Shown piece by piece: positions 32,470-43,439 of a DNA stretch of 44,209 nucleotides (the first letter of the stretch is position 1; every line of letters begins with the position of its first letter). The notes under the pieces were generated by a model that saw only the letters and a list, made by a program, of their open reading frames with translations, had not been told where the DNA came from and searched no databases. A program made the translations under genes and the position numbers. Source of the DNA: Hofstenia miamia (taxonomy: Eukaryota > Xenacoelomorpha > Acoela); assembly GCA_004352715.1 (NCBI GenBank), contig SCFE01000011.1, positions 1,509,747 through 1,553,955 on the forward strand, written 5' to 3'.

Positions 32470-34223
32470 TTATTAATACATGAATGGTTGGAATTGAGAG
32501 AATTTAAATCTTTGTCAAAATATTTCAGAGAAAAATAGGTAAACTTTTCAAATACTTCAGCCACAACAAAACTTTGAAAATAAAGCATTGAAAACAAAAC
32601 TATGAATGACTGTTTTCCAACATTAAAATTGTGTTCTGCTTATAATATATCAATTGAATTTTAATTATAAATTGGTAACATTTGTGGTATTAGTGATACT
32701 ATTCTCAATCTTAACCCTAAGTCAACCAAGTTTATTTATACTGCTTAAATAATTACTGTCTTAAGTAAAACTGAATGATGTCCCAATTTGATAAAACAAC
32801 GAAATTTCGACAACTTTCCCATCGTGAAAAATAATTATGCTTTTAAAGATACAAAGGGTGTAAATCTACAAAAGTAAAAATTTCCTTTTAAATATAATAA
32901 TAATTTCTTTTACTTTAAATGACTGATATTAAATTTCCTTTTTTATATATTTGTTTCAATTTCACTACAAAAATTCCTTCATTTTACAGTTTCGACTTTG
33001 ACAATGGTTTATCATACAATCTCATTCCTTAGATGCCACTAGAAAAAAATGGATATTGCACTTCACATTTATAGAATCATAGATACACTTGATTTACTAA
33101 GATTATTGTTTATAGTGTTTGAAGAGGTCCTTTTCACAAAGGGTAAGAAGTTACCCTTACATATACCCATTTTCATGCATACACTTTGCCCAAAAACAGC
33201 TTTCTTAAATAGCAATATTAGAATTTTTAGAACAGATTTATACCCTAAAGTCTACAATACCTTCAAAGGTAAAACTTTTCAAAGCTCCTTAAATTAATAA
33301 ATAACATAATCTAATGATTATAAAGTTCCATTTTTTTCAAATTTCAAGTATAAATTTTAATTATTTGGCAACAATTTCTTTTGCACCATGTTGCAATTTG
33401 ACATGAGTTAAGGTTGTTTGACAAGTTGGTCGTGCTAATTGAAAAGATCTCAATGCATTTCTAAAATACGATGTAATTACACACTATAATCTATATTGAT
33501 TAACCCCACTGCATTTTAACAAATGCTTGTTACTTATGTGATACTAACACTTTTAAAATTACACTTTTAAAGGCATGGTGGTTGAATTATTGTTAAATGC
33601 ATAGAAAATGTCTCCTACAAATAGAGCTAAAGAACCATATCGAAATTGAAAAGAATGCAGTATAAATACCAATAGCAAATTCATTTTTCAATTAGTATTG
33701 AAAAAACGTAAATGTGAATTACGAACAATTTATTGAATGAAGTGTAGAATCTTGCCAACCTTCCAACTAGTAAACTTAAGTGTAATTTAGGAGCTACTTC
33801 GAATATTTCCTATTTTTACCGAGTAAGGTAGGTGACAGATTCCAAGTTCCATCTCTATTCTTTTGTTCTTACTTGTAGTTACTTAACTTTTAGCCTAATA
33901 TCTAAGCAACAACTATAATTGATACTAGAAGTAACAACAGTATTTTAGGTTCAAGACAGGAGATGGTTGGTACAAAGTACAGGGTTACGCACCCGACCTG
34001 AGGCACAACACAAAGAGGAATTGAAGAACTACGATGTAACTATAATTTCCAACGAACACTTTTGCATCGAAAGAAACACCAATCGCCGCCATGAGGACTC
34101 AGTGCATGAAATGTTGTGTGATAGTGAAACTGTGACATTGTGTGGATAACCTATTAATTTAGTGCGTTGATTGTTCTTGTTATTAATGATGTTGTAAAAT
34201 AAAGGAGATTCGCAACCTGAATG
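32470..34223. other. Stretch with no recognised gene
   Basis: AT-rich sequence. The last 270 bases before the gap (33950-34223) are less AT-rich and may belong to an LTR or another element. An AATAAA lies at about 34198, but I cannot assign it. Confidence 0.45.
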
Positions 34224-35157
34224 NNNNNNNNNNNNNNNNNNNNNNNNNNNNNNNNNNNNNNNNNNNNNNNNNNNNNNNNNNNNNNNNNNNNNNNNNNNNN
34301 NNNNNNNNNNNNNNNNNNNNNNNNNNNNNNNNNNNNNNNNNNNNNNNNNNNNNNNNNNNNNNNNNNNNNNNNNNNNNNNNNNNNNNNNNNNNNNNNNNNN
34401 NNNNNNNNNNNNNNNNNNNNNNNNNNNNNNNNNNNNNNNNNNNNNNNNNNNNNNNNNNNNNNNNNNNNNNNNNNNNNNNNNNNNNNNNNNNNNNNNNNNN
34501 NNNNNNNNNNNNNNNNNNNNNNNNNNNNNNNNNNNNNNNNNNNNNNNNNNNNNNNNNNNNNNNNNNNNNNNNNNNNNNNNNNNNNNNNNNNNNNNNNNNN
34601 NNNNNNNNNNNNNNNNNNNNNNNNNNNNNNNNNNNNNNNNNNNNNNNNNNNNNNNNNNNNNNNNNNNNNNNNNNNNNNNNNNNNNNNNNNNNNNNNNNNN
34701 NNNNNNNNNNNNNNNNNNNNNNNNNNNNNNNNNNNNNNNNNNNNNNNNNNNNNNNNNNNNNNNNNNNNNNNNNNNNNNNNNNNNNNNNNNNNNNNNNNNN
34801 NNNNNNNNNNNNNNNNNNNNNNNNNNNNNNNNNNNNNNNNNNNNNNNNNNNNNNNNNNNNNNNNNNNNNNNNNNNNNNNNNNNNNNNNNNNNNNNNNNNN
34901 NNNNNNNNNNNNNNNNNNNNNNNNNNNNNNNNNNNNNNNNNNNNNNNNNNNNNNNNNNNNNNNNNNNNNNNNNNNNNNNNNNNNNNNNNNNNNNNNNNNN
35001 NNNNNNNNNNNNNNNNNNNNNNNNNNNNNNNNNNNNNNNNNNNNNNNNNNNNNNNNNNNNNNNNNNNNNNNNNNNNNNNNNNNNNNNNNNNNNNNNNNNN
35101 NNNNNNNNNNNNNNNNNNNNNNNNNNNNNNNNNNNNNNNNNNNNNNNNNNNNNNNNN
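34224..35157. other. Assembly gap (934 N)
   Basis: Unsequenced. It probably hides the C-terminal part of copy D's third ORF and its 3' LTR. Confidence 0.95.
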
Positions 35158-38048
35158 TCTTCTTTAGTTAGTTTCAGCACTACTTCCTTTTCTGTAGTCA
35201 CCAATTTCTTGTGTCTCAAAAACATCAGATTTCGTAACTTGTTCAATATTGTGCACATACTGCGTAATTCATTCAACTTTCCATTAAATTCTTCATAGTA
35301 CTTCTCGTATAGTTTCAACCCTTTGATTGTTATAATCAATGTCATTATCACATCTACTCTACTTGTGTGAGCTAACTCGGGCTTTATTGTTGTATTGGGT
35401 AGAAGAACTCATAGGTAGATCTTAACGATTTCGAAATAGAAACTTCGTCATAGAATGCACTTATGTTGTTCTGTACTTCCTCTCTAGTTATTTGATCTGG
35501 GTCGTTTTTCCCCAGTCGCACCATCGTTATTATCTCCACTCAATGCATTACATCATAATAGCGATAAGTTGGGCTCCAAAGTTCGCCCCACACTATGTTG
35601 TTTATTCCAGAGAATAACATGACTGCTTGTGTCTCTCTTTTTTCAATCTCGTTCCGCACCTTCTTTATTTGTTTATGTATGGCGTCGCCTTTACGATACA
35701 GGTCATATGGTGTAACTTCTCCTTCAATATACACTCTTTCTTTGTTATCATTTCACTTTAAGATGTCTTTCGATTTTCTATATCGTTCATCTCTGACAAT
35801 CTTCTCCACTTCTTCCAATTTGTTTACGTACATATTCTCTTTATGCCACAATGCTTTCACTGGCTTTTTGTTTTTCAATCGCCATATAGGTAATAACATC
35901 AGTACTGAGATAATTGGCAGCGGTGTACATTTTAATAACATTGTCATTGTATGCTTCTCTATTTCTTCATATGAGCCTTCCATTTTCGATGTAGTTGCCA
36001 TTCCAAATGTAGCTGGGTAATTATTCTTACTTGTTTTAATGTTTTCCCAAAACATGTTCGTCAGACCATGCTTCATGAGATTCGACGCTGTTTCAGCTTT
36101 TATAACAATTTTCGAAGTTATACATTCTATGTCAACTGCCAATTGATTTTGCGGTTGTAGCATCTTTTTAATTTCTTGCTTTGTAAATGCTTCAGTACAC
36201 AATATCTTTATCATCGATTTTGTTTCCTTTTTGTAAACTTTGCCATAAATTCTTTGCACTATATTGTCCGTTTTTTCTCTTCTAACTGTTATTTCCACCA
36301 ATAACCGTTCATCGTCTGTATCCACCCATGATATCTTGCTAGGCTCTCTTTCACCCCATTTTTCCATGTTAATCTTATCTATTTCTTTTTGAGTTTCCGG
36401 GGTTAGTGCGATTGTGTTTGTTTGTAACAAGATTTCTTCCATCCGCATTTCCTCTTGTGACTTACTAACCATCTTGATAATTTCTATCGGTTGATTCTCT
36501 CCTTCTTTTCTCATTATCTCCGATTTTTTAATTATTTTCGTGTATGCGCACTGAGGATACTCACGAATGTATTTCTTCATCTCTTGCATAATCGTCTTGT
36601 TAATTTCTTTTCATTCAATTTCTTTGATAGTTTCCAGTGTGCTAGCACTCTCTCTCTCTCTTAATCAGATTGCGTGTTGTTAGCCATGGTTGCTGCTTTA
36701 AAGATTTTAGTTTTGTATTTGAAGTTGCGCCCCACATGAATTTCTTGGCTTCATCATTTAATATATCTATCTCCGCAGGACATATTCCCGTTTTGTTGGC
36801 AAGTTCTACCACACTTGGTCTACCTAACGTGTGTTGTTGTGTCAGCAGTCACCTATAGAATTTTTCTAACTTTTGTTGAACTTTTTTAGTCAGTGATAGT
36901 GACAATATCTCCACGTACTGTAACAACCACTGTTTCACGTTGACTGGTATAGGAGCTACTGCTATTTCATACTTCTTATTGTTCGCCATGGCTTTCCATT
37001 CTTTTCTTCTTATTGGCAACACTATCTTTTCATTATTCGTCAAAGCTATACTCAATATCCATATCGATGTCCGTGCTCTTATATGTGGTGCATTCACTTC
37101 TTCGAAAATCATGTTTCAGAAATTTCATTTCAATTCCATTTCGTACACCTTTCTAATTTCCATCAACGCCATCTCCACTGTTTTGTGATACGTCTTTATT
37201 GGTGATACTATGTCAATCTTGGGCCATTCTCCATGTACAGGCTTTTCAGTTTTCATTTCTCTCCACACATTCATGATACTTCTTAGATGCTCTGGTGTCT
37301 GGTTCATGCTACATTTTACGTATAGGTTTCCTGTTTCTTCCAGATTTTCCCTTATTCCAAGCATTTCCATGGTTTTTACTTGATAATACATATCAATCGC
37401 TATTTTCGTCTCAACCATTATCCTCTCTGCTGGCGCGATGTCGTTTATTTGCAAATCCATATTAATCATTTCTGAGATCGCTTCACCGCTTTTCTCCATT
37501 ATAAACACATTTTCCAATTTTTCTTCTAAATTTTGTAGGAATTCTGGTACTTCCTCTCCTTCTCACGTTCTGACTATGATTATCACTTTTGTCTTGTATT
37601 GTTTAGCCATTCTTAGCATTTCTTTGATATGTTCTTCCAAATTTTTCGATACCATTTCCGCTTGTTTAGTGAAGTATATCATCATTAAATGCTCTTTGTC
37701 TAAATTGACCTGTTTGCATTTCTCTATCAGCTTATTTTTATTTTTAATTAACTTCTGGACATCTTTTAATGTGAATTTTTCTTCAAACGTTATATGCACT
37801 GTACTTTTGAAGTAAGGCTGGTTAAATGTTTCCTTCATGTCTCTTGAATATGCTATAATCATATTGCACACTGGCCTATTCTGCTTGTCGATTACGATGG
37901 GAATTGCTGATGCCTCTGTTTCTTTTGTCACTGAGTTTTGTTGTAAGAAATGTTTTGTCTCTGGTGACAAATTGTCCTGCGAACTATAGCGTATTTTTCT
38001 GTTTTCTATAAAGTATGGGTGGATTTTATCTTTCCCAATTCTTGTCAT
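35158..38048 (-). pseudogene. Gypsy copy D: third ORF (env position), long, of unknown function
   Basis: A near-continuous minus-strand coding region of about 960 codons, broken mostly by single TGA codons (near 37563, 37125, 36849, 35753, 35540) and a few frameshifts. It starts near MTRIGKDKIHPYFIENRKIR, just after the LKG repeat array. Landmarks are FKSTVHITF (37.8 kb), GEWPKIDI (37.2 kb), NQLAVDIEC (36.15 kb), a hydrophobic stretch near CTPLPIISVLMLLPIW (35.9 kb), then FSGINNI and VEIITMV (35.6-35.5 kb). Charged, partly helical segments dominate. The tail is lost in the gap. Homologous segments lie in copies B and C. Its place after integrase and its hydrophobic segments would suit an envelope-like protein, but I see no decisive family signature. 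Confidence 0.7.
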
Positions 38049-38980
38049 TCTACTTTCTCCTCTGATATGGACGATTTTGTTGTGGTAGATGATTGCCTGT
38101 GAGAGAACGGTTGTGAACTGTGAGTGGTAAATGAGCTTGTTGACAGTTGTTCTGAAATATCCATTTCTGAGTCTTCACTGATTTCTTGAATGTCTGGGTC
38201 AACATATCTACCACAGACTTCAGTACCTGCTGCCTTTAATTGCAGTCGAGGACTTATTCTCATAGCTTTGTACTCTCCGTTCTTTAATTGACTTCGAGTT
38301 CCACTGGATTTGGGGAAGTGTTCCATTGATGAGCTAGATTTTTGATCCAACCTCACGCCCTTTAAATGACGATCAGTATCCTGACGATGGCCCTCTCTTA
38401 CCTGCCTGCCCTTTAAATGACATTTGGTGGAGGGTGATCTCTTTGGTGTTGTCTCCATCCTCATGCCCTTTAACTGACAATCNNNNNNNNNNNNNNNNNN
38501 NNNNNAGTGTTCCATTGATGAGCTCGATTTTTGATCCAACCTCACGCCCTTTAAATGATGATCTGTATCCTGATGATGGCCCTCTCTTATCCGCCTGCCC
38601 TTTAAATGACATTTGGTGGAGGGTGATCTCTTTGGTGTTGTCTCCATCCTCATGCCCTTTAACTGACAATCAGATTGCAGAGATCTCCTTCATACCCTTC
38701 TTCTTTTATTCATTGGTGTTAGTCTCTCCATCCTCATGCCCTTTAAATAACAATCAGATTGCAGAGATTTTCGTCACACTCGTCTTCTTCTATTAACTGG
38801 TGAAGACTGCTCCATCCTCATGCCCCTTAATTGACAATCGGATTGCAGAGACCTTGTGCTTCCACCATGACTGCTAGAATTCTCTCCCCTCGTCACGCCC
38901 TTTAACTGACGATCGGATTTTGGGGATTTCCTGCGTATCCTTCTGCTCTTCAATGGTGATCTGCTGTTGGTCCTTTTCAT
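38045..38980 (-). repeat. Basic 'LKG' repeat array between pol and third ORF
   Basis: The minus strand encodes repeats built on a (C/H/R)-x-L-K-G-x-R motif, for example SLQSDCQLRGMRMEQSSPVN and KCHLKGRRIREGH. Spacing is 18-28 residues, and two consecutive 84-bp units are nearly identical. At DNA level the plus strand repeats CCCTTTAAxTGAC at about 38362, 38410, 38465, 38547, 38599, 38654, 38740, 38821 and 38895. The segment is very rich in Lys, Arg and Ser, so it is probably disordered and nucleic-acid binding. A TGA recurs at the same place in two units. Part of the array is duplicated across the gap at 38483-38505. Confidence 0.75.
38483..38505. other. Assembly gap (about 23 N) with near-identical flanks
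   Basis: 38317-38482 and 38506-38671 agree over 166 bases with about six differences. This suggests two alleles or two copies joined end to end. Confidence 0.85.
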
Positions 38981-39533
38981 TATCTAATCTAAATGGAGTT
39001 ACTAAATTTAAATCCCATATCTCTGGGTCGTATTTATTTTTATTTTTTACAGCCCTCTGGGGCATTACTCTTCTCTCAACTTCATCATCTCCCTGCATAG
39101 GGTTGTACTCTTCTTGAAATTCTTCTTCTGCTACACTGTCGAGATCATCCATTTCACAATATATACCATCATTATTTTCTATAAATTGTGCATCTTCATT
39201 TAATTCAGTTTGTTCTATGTCCTTTGTCGCCCTTTTTAAATTTTGAAAGTGTAAAATTCTACTGTCACTTAGTTTGTAATTATTATTTGGTAATGTTTGT
39301 GAAATGACAAATGGCCCTGACCACAGTGTTTTTAATTTTCATAGCTGGTTTACGTCGTATGTTCTCAATAATGTGTATGCGTAAACCTTTTCACCCTTCT
39401 TGTGTGGCTTTCCATAAATTTTCTTATTAAAATTTCTCTGCTGTCTTATCACAGACTTTTTTGTATTGTGACACATTGCCTCATGGATTCCTGTTAATTG
39501 ATTTTTTATCTTCTTAATATATTCATTATCTGG
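38874..39533 (-). CDS. Gypsy copy D: C-terminal end of pol and acidic linker
   Basis: A minus-strand frame downstream of integrase repeats the GPF module and LSDSRILHFQN. It then runs into an acidic stretch (DLDSVAEEEFQEEYNPMQGD) before the basic LKG array. One TGA at 39339 replaces a codon that reads AGA (Arg) in the parallel copy at 39.75 kb. The segment 39126-39533 is a diverged second version of 39535-39948, separated by a single N. The acidic-to-basic switch is a compositional feature; no fold is recognised. Confidence 0.6.
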
Positions 39534-39534
39534 N
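39534..39534. other. Single-N join between two versions of the integrase tail
   Basis: About 410 bases on each side are homologous in direct orientation but differ at many sites, including a 6-base insertion. The reading frame jumps back at the N. This is an assembly join, not a biological tandem repeat. Confidence 0.8.
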
Positions 39535-40990
39535 TCTGCTACACTGTCGAGATCATTCATTTCACAATATATACCATCATTATTTTCTATAAATTTAATT
39601 TGTGCATCATTATTTAATTCAGTTTGTTCTATGTCCTTTGTCGCCCTTTTTAAATTTTGAAAGTGTAAAATCCTACTGTCACTCAGTTTGTAATTATTAT
39701 TTGGTAATGTTTGTGAAATGACAAATGGCCCTGACCACTGTGTTTTTAATTTTCTTACCTGGTTTACATTGTATGTTCTCAATAATGTGTATGCGTAAGC
39801 CTTATCACCCTTCTTGTGCAGCTTTCCATAGATTTTCTTGTTAAAATTTCTCTGCTGTCTTATTGCAGACTTTTTCGTATTGTGACACATCGCTTCATGG
39901 ATTCCTGTTAGTTGATTTTTTATCTTCTTGATATATTCATTGTCTGGTGTGTCTGAATAATTATTATATTGCATAGATATTGGTGTCGCTGCCTCTCTGC
40001 CATACATTGCTTTGAAAGGTGTTGTCCCCGTAGTGGAATGTACTGAGGTGTTGTAGTAATACTCTACCATTTCTATTACCTCTCTCCAATCTCTTCCGCC
40101 AAACCTTGATGTTAACACTCTGATCAATTTAATCATTGTTCTATTTAAATGTTCCACAGCCCCATTTGCTTGTGGATGGTAAGCCGTCGTTTTCTCCGTC
40201 ATTATTTCCAACAATTTCGCCATTTCTTCAAACAATTTACTTTCAAATTGCACACCTCTGTCAGATAATATTACTTCCATGGGTCCAAATTTTAATATCC
40301 ACTCTTTCATTATTTTTTCTGCCACTATTTTTGCTGTTGTAGAATCTAATGGAATTATCCTTGCATATTTTGTAAAATTGTCTACTATTACCAGAATATA
40401 TTGATGCCCCTCATTATCTTGTGACAATTTTTCTAGATCTACATGTACTATTTGGTTTGGTGCAGTTGCTATTATTTTTTCCAAAGCGCCATTTGCCTTG
40501 GAAAATGACTTTTGTTATTTAACAGGCACGTGGTACACTTATTAATAACGTCCTCTACCACTTTTCTGACTCCAATCATTATAAATCTTGAATTAAATGT
40601 TTGTTCGGTTTGGATTATCCCAATATGTCCTTTTTCATGGGTTTTCCTTATCAATTCCCTCTTGTAGTATTCTGGAATCCCTATTCCTAGTGTTCTTCCA
40701 TGTACATATAGTAACCCATTTTTATTTATTTTCCATGTATATCTGTGAAAATAGCTACTTGCTTCCTTGCTTATTTGTTCATTATTGTCTTCCAGTTTTC
40801 TTCTTATCTCCATCATTATCAGATCTGTTTTCTGCTTTTCAACAATTTCACTTTCGTTGATTTCCTCTTTAATTGTAATGGTCATTATCGCCTGACCCTT
40901 TTTATCTGCATTGATGTCTGGTAGTTCATCATATTCACTATGTGGCAAAAAATCAAATTTCTTCTTCTCTCTTTGGTATTCTGGTAGCAC
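39535..40990 (-). pseudogene. Gypsy copy D: integrase
   Basis: Integrase with all domains visible. The zinc-binding part has THEKGHIG then NKCTTC (H-x3-H, C-x2-C; about 40.55-40.66 kb). The catalytic core shows VHVDLEK (first Asp), ILSDRGVQFES (second Asp) and ANGAVEHLN (Glu), the D,D-35-E signature. The C-terminal module has WSGPFVISQ (GPY/F type). No chromodomain follows. The main core frame (40484 to 39534) is intact, but a frameshift at about 40.48 kb separates it from the zinc domain. The enzyme would insert element DNA into the host genome. It lies directly downstream of RNase H, the Ty3/gypsy order. Confidence 0.92.
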
Positions 40991-41400
40991 AGTCCAGAAA
41001 TCAGCATTTTTATGTAGTGTACCTTTTCTATGTTCGATTGTGAATCTAAATTCATTTAGATACTCTATCTATCTTGACACAATTGACAACTTGTCTCCTG
41101 AAAATTTTTTTAGCCACGTTAATCCACTATTATCTGTTCACACTTTAAATTTTTGTCAAATTAAAAAGTATCTAAATTTCTTTATACTTTTTACCAATGC
41201 TAACATCTCCAACTTATTTGACCCATAATTTTCTTCACTTGTTCTTAATAGTCGACTAAAGAATTGTATAGGTACTTCTCTTCCATTTTTCATTTGTCCC
41301 AAACAAGCTCCTATTACAACATTACTCGCATCACAGTCTATTATAAATTCTTCTTCATAATCAGGCGCGTTTAACGACGGCATCTTAGCAAGTTCATTTT
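40991..41400 (-). pseudogene. Gypsy copy D: RNase H
   Basis: FIIDCDASNVVIGACLGQ carries the first catalytic Asp, NYGSNKLEMLALV the Glu region, and TDNSGLTWL the second Asp region; EHRKGTLHKNADF follows. Two TGA codons (41156, 41138) and a TAG near 41.07 kb interrupt the frame, and a frameshift separates it from the RT. The TGA before TDNSGL sits where gypsy RNase H usually has Arg or another polar residue. It would degrade the RNA strand of the replication hybrid. Confidence 0.88.
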
Positions 41401-41404
41401 TTAT

Positions 41405-42381
41405 GTTTTCTAATTGTTCCTCTTCTCTCCATGTCCATTCAAATGGTTTCGATTAAGTAATGCTGTTATTCTAGTTGTTTTTTGAGCTATATTTGGTATG
41501 AATGATCCATAATAGTTGATGAACCCCATTATTCTCTGTATGTCCTTCTTTGTTTTTGGGCTTTTAATATTTAAAATCATTTCCTTTGCATTGTTTTTCA
41601 TTTTAATTTCGCCTTTTCGTATTCTTCTTCCCAAAAATACTACTTCAGTTTTTAAAATCTCGCATTTTTTTCCATTCACCCTCAGTCAGGCATTATAGAG
41701 AATCGTTAACATTCTGTCCAATTTTTCTAAATGCTCATCTATCGTATCACTTGCGATTAATATATCAGCTATATAAGCGCACACTCCGTCTTCCAATTTT
41801 TTATTCTTTTGTTTTAACACTTTCATTACATATTGGTGAAACGTAGCTGGTGTGTTACAAAGTCCAAACGCCATATACATCCATTCAAACAATCCATATG
41901 GAGTTAAATGCCATTTTTTTGATGTCCTTAGGCTCCATTGGTACTTGCCAGTAGGCTTTGCATAAGTCAATACATGTAAAGTATTTGTTTTTTGTTGCTT
42001 CGTAAATCATGTCATCTATTCGCAGTAATGGATAAGCATCTTTTTTGGTCACGTCATTTAATTTTCTCAAATCTATACAAAGCCTGTACTTTTCACCCTG
42101 TTTTACAAACACCGTCAGCAATGCGTAAGGACTTTCACTTGGCCTTATGATTTTATTATCAATGAGTTCATTCAAAATTGTATTACATTTATCTTTCAGA
42201 TTTTCCGGTGCTCTTCTGCAAGGCAATCTAATTGGTTCATCCGTTGTAGTAATTATCTTATGCGTCTCACCAATTGCTTTCCCCACACTGATTTCTCTGA
42301 AGTTGAATATCTTATTATGCTTATTCAAAATTCCTATAAGCTTTTCTTTTTCTTCATTATTTAGATGTGGGTATTCTTCTT
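41405..42381 (-). pseudogene. Gypsy copy D: reverse transcriptase with mutated active site
   Basis: Order of motifs: PIRLPCRRAPENLKDK, KIIRPSESPYALLTVFVKQG, YRLCIDLRKLNDVTKKDAYP, IDLCKAYWQVPM, MAFGLCNTPATFHQYVM, then AYIADILIAS and FLGRRI. The catalytic Y-x-D-D box reads YIAD, so the first Asp of the pair is Ala. A frameshift near 41.9 kb and a TGA at 41686 also break it. The N-terminus is lost in the gap at 42382-43132. It would copy element RNA into DNA, but this copy cannot be active. Confidence 0.92.
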
Positions 42382-43132
42382 NNNNNNNNNNNNNNNNNNN
42401 NNNNNNNNNNNNNNNNNNNNNNNNNNNNNNNNNNNNNNNNNNNNNNNNNNNNNNNNNNNNNNNNNNNNNNNNNNNNNNNNNNNNNNNNNNNNNNNNNNNN
42501 NNNNNNNNNNNNNNNNNNNNNNNNNNNNNNNNNNNNNNNNNNNNNNNNNNNNNNNNNNNNNNNNNNNNNNNNNNNNNNNNNNNNNNNNNNNNNNNNNNNN
42601 NNNNNNNNNNNNNNNNNNNNNNNNNNNNNNNNNNNNNNNNNNNNNNNNNNNNNNNNNNNNNNNNNNNNNNNNNNNNNNNNNNNNNNNNNNNNNNNNNNNN
42701 NNNNNNNNNNNNNNNNNNNNNNNNNNNNNNNNNNNNNNNNNNNNNNNNNNNNNNNNNNNNNNNNNNNNNNNNNNNNNNNNNNNNNNNNNNNNNNNNNNNN
42801 NNNNNNNNNNNNNNNNNNNNNNNNNNNNNNNNNNNNNNNNNNNNNNNNNNNNNNNNNNNNNNNNNNNNNNNNNNNNNNNNNNNNNNNNNNNNNNNNNNNN
42901 NNNNNNNNNNNNNNNNNNNNNNNNNNNNNNNNNNNNNNNNNNNNNNNNNNNNNNNNNNNNNNNNNNNNNNNNNNNNNNNNNNNNNNNNNNNNNNNNNNNN
43001 NNNNNNNNNNNNNNNNNNNNNNNNNNNNNNNNNNNNNNNNNNNNNNNNNNNNNNNNNNNNNNNNNNNNNNNNNNNNNNNNNNNNNNNNNNNNNNNNNNNN
43101 NNNNNNNNNNNNNNNNNNNNNNNNNNNNNNNN
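42382..43132. other. Assembly gap (751 N)
   Basis: Unsequenced; it should contain the protease end and the start of the RT. Confidence 0.95.
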
Positions 43133-43385
43133 TAAAAGTTTGTTGAAATGTCATATTTGCCACTCTCACTGGTATTTTTTCCAACTTACCTTTCACGTCA
43201 ATGTAATCTCCAGAAGCATTTATTAATCTATTTTTTTCATTGTTTAATTGTTCTCTTTGAAATCCAACTTTCTTTGCGCACTCATCTGTTATTATGGATA
43301 TCACTGCTTCTGTATCTACTGTTGCTTCTACCATCACTCCATTAATAACAATCGTCATCGTATTTGTTTTGAGTAGATTGGTCAC
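43133..43385 (-). pseudogene. Gypsy copy D: aspartic protease with mutated active site
   Basis: MTIVINGVMVEATVDTEAVI is a retroviral-type protease start. The active-site triad D-T-G-A reads DTEA, so the essential Gly is Glu (GGA to GAA would explain it). SIITDECAKKVGF and a later INASGDYIDVKGK segment fit the flap region, and the rest is in the gap. It would cleave the Gag-Pol precursor. It lies between the zinc knuckle and the RT, as expected. Confidence 0.85.
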
Positions 43386-43439
43386 TATTAGTATGGGTGC
43401 TCGGTTTTTCAGAGACGGTGCTCCCTTTAATTTAAATTT

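Noticed and set aside
34221-35171. Long open frames across runs of N (also 42365-43226)
   Set aside because: They are open only because N blocks contain no stop codons.
37438-37815. Plus-strand frames opposite the third ORF of copy D (also 35595-36020, 40136-40342, 40597-41228)
   Set aside because: Leucine/serine/phenylalanine-rich shadows of minus-strand lysine/glutamate-rich coding sequence.
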